Source: Treponema sp. UBA4326 (lineage in GTDB: Bacteria > Spirochaetota > Spirochaetia > Treponematales > Treponemataceae). Taken from it: a stretch of 10,359 bases of DNA. The stretch covers positions 1 to 10,359 of the forward strand of contig DGTW01000199.1 of the NCBI GenBank assembly GCA_002393835.1, read 5' to 3'. The notes under the pieces are model-generated. The model searched no databases and was not told the origin of the DNA. It worked only from the letters and a program-made list of their open reading frames with translations. The translations under genes and the position numbers were made by a program. Each line of letters opens with the position of its first letter. Positions within the stretch are counted from its first letter, which is position 1. Below are positions 6,006-10,359 of this stretch, one piece after another.

Positions 6006-6037
6006 AAAGCAGATTCACAAACACCCTATGCCAGTTA

Positions 6038-6056
6038 TTCATCAAATCGTGATAGA
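6038..6056. promoter_or_regulatory. degenerate fourth copy of the WYL-type operator
   Basis: TTCATCA-AATCG-TGATAGA has one perfect half-site (TGATAGA) and a partly conserved left half. Its 16-nt core (6041-6056) matches the site before the exonuclease gene (7334-7349) at 15 of 16 positions, including the spacer. Unlike the other three copies it has no -10-like hexamer 11 nt away on either strand, so it may be a relic or belong to a different arrangement. Confidence 0.4.
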
Positions 6057-6110
6057 GAAAAAATCTTTCTTTCCGTATTTTTTATCCTAATAAAACGACC
6101 TATAAAATTA

Positions 6111-6142
6111 TTGCTTAAAAAAATAGGATTCTGTGTTATAAT
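6111..6142 (+). promoter_or_regulatory. promoter of the DUF4160-DUF2442 operon
   Basis: A perfect TATAAT (6137-6142) would start transcription near 6149, leaving a short leader of about 15 nt with GAGGG (6153-6157) as ribosome binding site. The only -35-like hexamer, TTGCTT (6111-6116), is 20 bp away, which is too far to be ideal. Confidence 0.5.
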
Positions 6143-6163
6143 TTATATGTTCGAGGGTAAAAT

Positions 6164-6418
6164 ATGCCAGAGATTTCAAGATTTTATGGAATAGTCATAA
6201 AGATGTTTTTCAAGCCAAAAGAACACGAACCATCACATATTCATGCTCTTTATGGTGAATATGTTGGTGTTTTTGATTTGAAAACATTGGAAATGACTGA
6301 CGGCGATTTACCACAAAAAGCACAAGCCCTTGTAAAAGAGTGGTTGCAACTAAATGGTTCAAAGTTGCAAAAAATGTGGGATCAGCAAAAAATAGAAAAA
6401 CTTCCACCATTGGAGTAA
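6164..6418 (+). CDS. DUF4160 domain protein
   Basis: This is an 84-residue protein that is nearly all DUF4160. The family pattern is visible: MPEISRFYGIVIKMFF at the start, the His-containing HEPSHIHALYGEY block (20-32), the GDLP turn and the LVKEWLQL helix. The ribosome binding site is GAGGG at 6153-6157. It is translationally coupled to a DUF2442 gene three nt later; the two families are commonly neighbours. Function is unknown. The small size and pairing recall toxin-antitoxin modules, but nothing in the sequence proves this. The two genes are more A/T-rich than the ATPase and YcgN genes before them, which could reflect acquisition. Confidence 0.85.
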   Translation: MPEISRFYGIVIKMFFKPKEHEPSHIHALYGEYVGVFDLKTLEMTDGDLPQKAQALVKEWLQLNGSKLQKMWDQQKIEKLPPLE

Positions 6419-6421
6419 CCT

Positions 6422-6673
6422 ATGATTCCAAGAATAAAATCTCTTTCTGATAGGGATGATTACAAATTAGAAGTTCTCTTTGATGACGGAAAAAAAGTTC
6501 TCTACGATGTCATGGATGATATTAAAACGCTTGAGCCATTTAAAGACCTCGTAAAAATCCATGGCTTATGGAAACAATATTCTCTTGATAAAAGCCGTAC
6601 ATGCGTTTTTTGGAATGATTTCATTGATCTCGCAAGTGATTCAATTTACGAATACGGCAAGCCACTTGCCTAG
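6422..6673 (+). CDS. DUF2442 domain protein
   Basis: This is an 83-residue protein matching DUF2442: an N-terminal strand pair with FDDGKKVLYDV (20-30), the middle LEPFKDL block, then a CVFWNDFIDLASDSIYEYG block (61-79) typical of the C-terminal part of the family. GGAG (6412-6415), inside the end of the DUF4160 gene, serves as its ribosome binding site, 6 nt before the ATG. The 3-nt gap implies coupled translation and a shared function with DUF4160. The biochemical role is unknown. The gene is convergent with the exonuclease gene that ends at 6723. Confidence 0.85.
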   Translation: MIPRIKSLSDRDDYKLEVLFDDGKKVLYDVMDDIKTLEPFKDLVKIHGLWKQYSLDKSRTCVFWNDFIDLASDSIYEYGKPLA

Positions 6674-6722
6674 TTAAACGGATGAACATTATTCGCCGTC
6701 TCATGAAAACATCTTCTTCCAT

Positions 6723-7295
6723 TCACCCCTCCCCCAGCACCTTGCAAAATCCCTGCTGAAAGAACAAATCTTCGCAGCTGCAATTCAATTTCCGTGCCGC
6801 CATTGAAAAAATCCTTCCGCAGGTTCTGGCATCGTCCAAGGCATTGTGGGCATCGTATTCAATTCCAAAGTGCTCGGCGAGGAATGTGAGCCTGTGACTG
6901 TCTAATTCGCTCCATGCTTTTCGGGCGGTTTGAAGGGTGCAGGCATAATTGACTTGCGGCAAAGGCATTCCGTAATACTCGCAGCAGCCCTTGATTACGC
7001 CCATGTCAAAGCTAGCATTATGAGCGACAAAATTGATTTGCCTGTCTTTGGCCGTTCCCAGAAAAGGTTCAATAATTTTCTGCCAGACTTCCGGGAACTG
7101 AGGCTTGTCACGAACATCGTCATAGCTGATATGATGAATGTCGATAAAATCCGGTCTGAAATACATTTTCGCAGGCTTGATGAGGGAATAAACGCTGTCC
7201 TTTTCTTCTCCGTCAACAAAACGAACGACACCAATCGAACACGCACTGTTTGAATACTGGTTGGCTGTCTCAAAATCAATTGCAAAATATTCCAT
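6723..7295 (-). CDS. DnaQ-like (DEDDh) 3'-5' exonuclease
   Basis: This 190-residue protein has the RNase T/DNA polymerase III epsilon fold. Exo I is FAIDFETAN with Asp7 and Glu9, Exo II is FVAHNASFD with Asp97, and Exo III is DAHNALDDA with His150 and Asp155, so all metal-binding and catalytic residues are present. It is the size of a stand-alone proofreading or repair exonuclease and lacks the C-terminal polymerase-binding segment of a full epsilon subunit. The start at 7295 is set by AGAGGTG (7301-7307); an in-frame TTG at 7328 would add 11 residues upstream of that site. A CTATCA-N5-TGATAG operator and a matching -10 lie just upstream, linking it to the WYL regulator. Its exact substrate (DNA or RNA) is not readable here. 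Confidence 0.92.
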   Translation of the reverse strand: MEYFAIDFETANQYSNSACSIGVVRFVDGEEKDSVYSLIKPAKMYFRPDFIDIHHISYDDVRDKPQFPEVWQKIIEPFLGTAKDRQINFVAHNASFDMGVIKGCCEYYGMPLPQVNYACTLQTARKAWSELDSHRLTFLAEHFGIEYDAHNALDDARTCGRIFSMAARKLNCSCEDLFFQQGFCKVLGEG

Positions 7296-7300
7296 AATTT

Positions 7301-7307
7301 CACCTCT
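7301..7307 (-). promoter_or_regulatory. ribosome binding site that decides the exonuclease start
   Basis: On the minus strand AGAGGTG lies 5 nt before the ATG at 7295. It places the start 11 codons inside the longest frame (TTG at 7328), giving a protein that begins directly with the first strand of the exonuclease fold. Confidence 0.75.
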
Positions 7308-7314
7308 TGGGAAA

Positions 7315-7320
7315 ACTTTA
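7315..7320 (-). promoter_or_regulatory. -10-like hexamer of the exonuclease promoter
   Basis: TAAAGT (minus strand, 7320-7315) lies exactly 11 nt downstream of the operator at 7332-7348, the same spacing as at the hydrolase and WYL promoters. The -35 position falls in the operator and reads ACGATA, not a -35 element. Transcription would start near 7308, right before the ribosome binding site. Confidence 0.45.
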
Positions 7321-7330
7321 ACATTCAATA

Positions 7331-7349
7331 TCTATCATATCGTGATAGA
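7331..7349. promoter_or_regulatory. WYL-type operator before the exonuclease gene
   Basis: TCTATCA-TATCG-TGATAGA is a perfect 7-bp inverted repeat with a 5-nt spacer. It lies between the end of the hydrolase gene and the start of the exonuclease gene, and shares half-sites and spacer length with the two sites in the WYL regulator's own promoter region. Confidence 0.7.
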
Positions 7350-7364
7350 CTTGGAAATAATATT

Positions 7365-8009
7365 TTAAATATCACGGATTTTCACATTTTTACAGGTCAG
7401 TTCATCTCCGAAGAGAAGAATTCCAGGCAATTCATTAAATAAATCCGGGCACTCTGAAAAATTATGGTCGGCTCCTTGAATCTTTACGATCTTGATTTTC
7501 TCGGATTCCAGCTCAGAATACAAATTCAGCATGTCGTATGACGGATCCTTGCTTCCATAAACAAGATACATTTCTTCTTCTGAAAACCCTTTTAATCCCC
7601 TTATCACTTGATGAGGATTTATCGTCAAGGGGCCATTTATGCAAACCGCTTTCTTTATTTCTGGGAATTTGTATGCATTGATTAATCCAAGAGCTGCACC
7701 ATTAGAATTCCCGAAATAGTAAACCTCATAATCAGTCAGCATTTGTTTTTGGGCATATTTCCGGATAAAAGTCATTTCCAACGCAAAATCATTTTGATAG
7801 CCGAGGGGATTCGACGCAGATATTACGGAACATCCGTGCCGGGAATTCAATTCTCGTGCTATTTTGAAGTATTTGTTTTCATATCCATAACATCCGCCGT
7901 CCAAACCAGCCTTCATAAAAACAATGTTTCTGTTTCCGCGGATAATTCCATAGTCGATTTCTTGAGCTCCCTGTTTTATCGTTACTTTTTCATCAAAATC
8001 ATCATTCAT
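7365..8009 (-). CDS. alpha/beta-hydrolase of unknown substrate
   Basis: This is a 214-residue single-domain protein with an apparent alpha/beta-hydrolase triad: nucleophile elbow FGNSNG with Ser102, acid in YGSKD (Asp155) and base in GADHNF (His182). The N-terminal strand is followed by a glycine-rich turn KAGLDGG (33-39). No signal peptide or lid domain is visible, and it is shorter than most esterases. I do not recognise a specific subfamily. The ATG at 8009 is preferred over a TTG at 8039 because the latter lies inside an operator. TATTCT, with an extended TGG, lies 6 nt before the ATG and there is no ribosome binding site, implying a leaderless mRNA. It is divergent from the WYL regulator and upstream of the exonuclease on the same strand. 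Confidence 0.82.
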   Translation of the reverse strand: MNDDFDEKVTIKQGAQEIDYGIIRGNRNIVFMKAGLDGGCYGYENKYFKIARELNSRHGCSVISASNPLGYQNDFALEMTFIRKYAQKQMLTDYEVYYFGNSNGAALGLINAYKFPEIKKAVCINGPLTINPHQVIRGLKGFSEEEMYLVYGSKDPSYDMLNLYSELESEKIKIVKIQGADHNFSECPDLFNELPGILLFGDELTCKNVKIRDI

Positions 8010-8015
8010 ATCAAT

Positions 8016-8024
8016 AGAATACCA
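8016..8024 (-). promoter_or_regulatory. extended -10 promoter of the hydrolase, leaderless geometry
   Basis: On the minus strand TGG-TATTCT (8024-8016) is an extended -10 element. Exactly 6 nt follow before the ATG at 8009, and exactly 11 nt precede it after the operator at 8033-8049. The -35 position falls in the operator and reads AAGCTT. Confidence 0.6.
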
Positions 8025-8031
8025 CGAAGAG

Positions 8032-8050
8032 ACTATCAAAGCTTGATAGA
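8032..8050. promoter_or_regulatory. WYL-type operator before the hydrolase gene
   Basis: CTATCA-AAGCT-TGATAG (8033-8049) is a 17-bp palindrome occupying about -40 to -24 of the predicted hydrolase transcript. It has the same half-sites as the copies at 7332-7348 and 8122-8138. Confidence 0.72.
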
Positions 8051-8082
8051 GTGAAGAAAATCTCCAAATAATTAGTCACGAA

Positions 8083-8110
8083 TCACAAATTCTATTTCAC
8101 AAATTCTATT
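8083..8110. repeat. two-copy 14-bp tandem repeat
   Basis: TCACAAATTCTATT occurs twice in perfect tandem (8083-8096 and 8097-8110) between the two divergent operators. It could set the spacing between the two operators or be a third binding element. Two copies are too few to say more. Confidence 0.7.
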
Positions 8111-8120
8111 TTTCGTCATA

Positions 8121-8139
8121 TCTATCACGCTCTGATAGA
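8121..8139. promoter_or_regulatory. WYL-type operator before the WYL regulator gene
   Basis: TCTATCA-CGCTC-TGATAGA is a perfect 7-bp inverted repeat with a 5-nt spacer, placed 11 nt upstream of TAAAAT at 8150-8155. Its position implies autoregulation of the WYL gene at 8193. Confidence 0.75.
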
Positions 8140-8149
8140 CCAACCGCGC

Positions 8150-8155
8150 TAAAAT
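8150..8155 (+). promoter_or_regulatory. -10 of the WYL regulator promoter
   Basis: TAAAAT matches the -10 consensus at 5 of 6 positions and lies 11 nt after the operator. With 17-bp spacing the -35 would be ACGCTC inside the operator, so no true -35 is present. The leader of about 30 nt carries AGGAGG (8179-8184) before the ATG. Confidence 0.55.
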
Positions 8156-8192
8156 ATCCTAAACTAAATCAACTCCACAGGAGGAAGCAATT

Positions 8193-9188
8193 ATGCCAGC
8201 AGAAAAACGACATATCGACAATCATCTGATGCTCGAACGGCTCTCAAAAATCCATACTAAGATAAAGTCAGGTTGTTATCCTAATTCACATCAGCTCGCT
8301 TATGACAACGAAGTTTCCGTTCCGACCATAAGCCGAGATATTGAATTTCTTCGAGAACGGTTCGGTGCCCCAATTGAATATGATGCCGCACACCGAGGCT
8401 ACTATTATACCAAGAATTTTGACATGCCGCTCAACATGGTCTCGGCAAAAGACATACTGACTCTTTCACTGACCAAGCAGCTTCTTTCACAGTATGAGGG
8501 GAGTCCGATTTACAACGAGCTTTCTTCTATTATTTCCATGCTTTCTGACTTCCAGGGAATCGGAAAATCAGATTTTTTGAAACGTGTTGCAGCCCCGCCT
8601 CTCCCGAAAGGTGTGATGAATGAAAATGCCTGGAATGTCGTGCTTGAATGTTTGCAGGAAAACATGGTCTTGAAGTTCGATTACAACGGCAGATGGAAAA
8701 CTGAAACCACACACAGGCTTCTGCGGCCGTATCAGGTTCTTTTGCAGGACGGAATGTATTATGTCTTCGGTTTTGATGAAAATGCGGATGGTGGAAAAGG
8801 TGGCGAACGGCTTTTTAATCTTTCACGAATGAAGAATCTTGAAAACACGAAGCAGAGTTTTGAACTTCCTGAAGATTTTGAATTTTCATCGCGCTGTGGT
8901 GGCGGAAGATTCGGTGCATTCAAGGAAGCAGAAAAAGTTCAATATGAAATCGATTTTTATGATGATGCCCGCCAGTTTGTAAAAGACTGCATTTGGGCAG
9001 ATGACCAGAAGTTTTACGAAATCGAAGAAGAGAATACAACGACGATCTGCTTCACTTCCTCACAATCGACAAAAGTGCTTGAATGGGTTCTTTCACAGGG
9101 AATGAAGGCAAAACCTATTGCCCCGGAATCTTTTGTTGAACGCTGGAAAAATGAAATTCGCGCCATGATGAAAAACGCAGGAATCTGA
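8193..9188 (+). CDS. WYL-domain transcriptional regulator (HTH_11-WYL-WCX, YafY-like)
   Basis: This 331-residue DNA-binding regulator is cytoplasmic. An N-terminal winged helix-turn-helix (about 12-70) has its recognition helix in VPTISRDIEFLRERFG (43-58). A central WYL domain (about 145-225) has the family tripeptide position as YYV (189-191) within DGMYYVFGFDE, followed by FNLSRM (208-213). A C-terminal WCX-type extension (about 248-328) follows. WYL proteins include repressors of phage defence (BrxR, CapW) and activators of DNA-damage genes (PafBC, DriD), often sensing single-stranded DNA or nucleotides. A strong AGGAGG precedes the ATG. A palindrome in its own promoter recurs before the divergent hydrolase and the exonuclease, so these are its likely targets. 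Confidence 0.92.
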   Translation: MPAEKRHIDNHLMLERLSKIHTKIKSGCYPNSHQLAYDNEVSVPTISRDIEFLRERFGAPIEYDAAHRGYYYTKNFDMPLNMVSAKDILTLSLTKQLLSQYEGSPIYNELSSIISMLSDFQGIGKSDFLKRVAAPPLPKGVMNENAWNVVLECLQENMVLKFDYNGRWKTETTHRLLRPYQVLLQDGMYYVFGFDENADGGKGGERLFNLSRMKNLENTKQSFELPEDFEFSSRCGGGRFGAFKEAEKVQYEIDFYDDARQFVKDCIWADDQKFYEIEEENTTTICFTSSQSTKVLEWVLSQGMKAKPIAPESFVERWKNEIRAMMKNAGI

Positions 9189-9198
9189 TTCGTGATGT

Positions 9199-9229
9199 TT
9201 GTGCAACACAGCCCGTTTTGTGCTAAAAT
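9199..9229 (+). promoter_or_regulatory. oligoendopeptidase promoter, leaderless geometry
   Basis: TGC-TAAAAT (9221-9229) is an extended -10 element exactly 6 nt before the ATG at 9236. Candidate -35 hexamers are GTGCAA (9201-9206, 17-bp spacing) or TTGTGC (9199-9204, 19-bp spacing), both weak. No Shine-Dalgarno sequence precedes the ATG. Confidence 0.6.
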
Positions 9230-9235
9230 GTCCTC

Positions 9236-10359
9236 ATGAACACTACAACTTCCCAGAGCAATATTCCCCGATGGAACCTGGATTCCATTTTTCCTTCAAT
9301 AAAATCCGCCGAATACCAGAAGGTTCTTTCTGACTTTGAAAGCGGCATGGAAAACCTTGAAAATCTTCTCGAATCTGCACGCACTTTCATCACTCAGGCC
9401 ACAGAGAATTTTGATTTTCCTGTCTGGCTCAAAGGCTTTCTGGAGGCGGACGACAAAGTTTCGGCCCTTTGCAGCTCGCTCAACGCCTATGCCTACATAA
9501 TTTACTCAGTTGACACCACGAACACGGACTATCTCAACAATATCACAAGGATTGACAATCTCACGCTCCGTTACAGGCAGCTTGATTTGTCATTCAAGTC
9601 AGTTTTGCTGGCGAATTCTGGCCGTCTCGAAGATTTTTACAGGCGATTTCCTGAATTTGAAGGCTACCGCTACATTCTGAATGAGACACTGGAAGAAACA
9701 AGGCACCAGATGAGCCCGGCCGAAGAAAGACTTGCAGGCGAATTGCAGCAGACCGGAGGCGACGCATGGGACAGGCTTCACGAGCAGCTGATTTCAAATC
9801 TCAAAGATACAGAGACAGGCAAAACTTTCAACGAATTACGAAATGATGCCTACTCAGCTGATTCAAAAGTGCGAAAATCTTCCTACGAAAAAGAAATTTC
9901 ACTTCTCAAACAGAACGAAATTGCATTTGCGGCCTGCCTCAACAATCTCAAAGGCGAAACACTCTCGCTAAACCGCCACCGAAAATGGCAGAAGCCCCTC
10001 GACCGCTCCCTCTCCTCTGCCCGCCTTTCACAAAAAACGCTGGGGGCACTTATTGGAGCAATCGAAGAAAGTCTTCCTCTCTGGCGGGAATATTTCAATT
10101 TAAAGGCAGATTTTCTTCACAAAAACAATCTCACAGTCTCACAGGACAAAAAAGGGCTGGCCTTCTATGACCTTTTTGCACCCCTTGTTCCGCCCCCGAG
10201 CAACAAACAAAACACGTCGGACACAGAACGAGGTCAAAGCCTTCTTTCAAAAGAATGGACTTTCGACGAAGCCCGCGATTACATCATCGAGCGCTATTCT
10301 TCTTTCAGTTCGCAAATGGGCGACTTTGCAAAAAAAGCCTTTGCCGAAAAGTGGATTGA
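9236..10359 (+). CDS. pepF: M3-family oligoendopeptidase F (N-terminal part; runs off window)
   Basis: This is a cytoplasmic zinc metallopeptidase that cleaves short peptides. 374 codons are present, open to the window edge, out of about 590-600. The N-terminus has the family pattern PRWNLDSIFPS; the alpha-helical oligopeptidase-F N-terminal domain covers about 110-190; and the peptidase M3 domain begins at about 200, with SLNRHRKW (239-246) and, near the edge, FAKKAFAEKWI, which in the family leads into the DAEPR block. The HExxH zinc site lies beyond the window, so activity cannot be judged. A Ser/Asn-rich stretch (PPPSNKQNTSDTERGQ, about 320-335) interrupts a normally compact region. The mRNA is predicted to be leaderless. 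The gene follows the WYL regulator by 47 bp with no terminator between. Confidence 0.93.
   Translation, partial: MNTTTSQSNIPRWNLDSIFPSIKSAEYQKVLSDFESGMENLENLLESARTFITQATENFDFPVWLKGFLEADDKVSALCSSLNAYAYIIYSVDTTNTDYLNNITRIDNLTLRYRQLDLSFKSVLLANSGRLEDFYRRFPEFEGYRYILNETLEETRHQMSPAEERLAGELQQTGGDAWDRLHEQLISNLKDTETGKTFNELRNDAYSADSKVRKSSYEKEISLLKQNEIAFAACLNNLKGETLSLNRHRKWQKPLDRSLSSARLSQKTLGALIGAIEESLPLWREYFNLKADFLHKNNLTVSQDKKGLAFYDLFAPLVPPPSNKQNTSDTERGQSLLSKEWTFDEARDYIIERYSSFSSQMGDFAKKAFAEKWI

Noticed and set aside
6680..6700. Weak hairpin (ACGG...CCGT) between DUF2442 and the exonuclease gene as a bidirectional terminator
   Set aside because: The stem is short and mismatched, with no T-run on either side.
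8083..8110. Start of a CRISPR array
   Set aside because: There are only two copies, directly abutting, with no spacers and no cas genes.

Overview
The window looks like a chromosomal segment of a Treponema-like spirochaete, probably a host-associated or rumen/gut species. This rests on gene content: Pfs next to LuxS, a stand-alone AAA_14/DUF4143 ATPase, a DUF4160/DUF2442 pair, a lipoprotein with a metallophosphoesterase fold, and moderate-to-low GC with A/T-rich spacers. It is an inference from family resemblance. No rRNA, tRNA, transposase, integrase or CRISPR array is visible.

Layout. 1-1117 (minus): a pfs-luxS operon for S-adenosylhomocysteine detoxification and AI-2 formation, with luxS cut by the window edge. 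1206-1348 (plus): a good sigma-70 promoter, about 100 nt of non-coding sequence that folds into hairpins, and a strong terminator, which I read as a small-RNA gene. 1375-2214 (plus): a cytoplasmic carbohydrate-esterase-like hydrolase. 2219-3259 (minus): a lipoprotein metallophosphoesterase with most metal ligands substituted, convergent with the esterase and only 4 bp from it. 3325-4242 (plus): undecaprenyl-diphosphatase UppP with an in-frame insert made of small palindromes. 4346-6005 (plus): a DUF4143 ATPase under a palindrome-rich promoter, followed by a YcgN-type CxxCxxCC protein. 6164-6673 (plus): DUF4160 and DUF2442 genes. 6723-8009 (minus): a DnaQ-like exonuclease and an alpha/beta hydrolase. 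8193-9188 (plus): a WYL-domain regulator. 9236-end (plus): an M3-family oligoendopeptidase, truncated by the window edge.

The most interesting signal is regulatory. A 17-bp operator, CTATCA-N5-TGATAG, lies upstream of the WYL regulator, the divergent hydrolase and the exonuclease. In all three cases exactly 11 nt separate it from a -10-like hexamer, and it occupies the place where a -35 element should be. This defines a candidate WYL regulon made of regulator, hydrolase and exonuclease. A fourth, degenerate copy lies before the DUF4160/DUF2442 pair.

A second pattern is start-site geometry. Four genes (esterase, ATPase, alpha/beta hydrolase, oligoendopeptidase) lack a Shine-Dalgarno sequence and have a -10 hexamer exactly 6 nt before the ATG, which predicts leaderless mRNAs. 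The other genes have ordinary ribosome binding sites, so the window appears to mix two modes of translation initiation.
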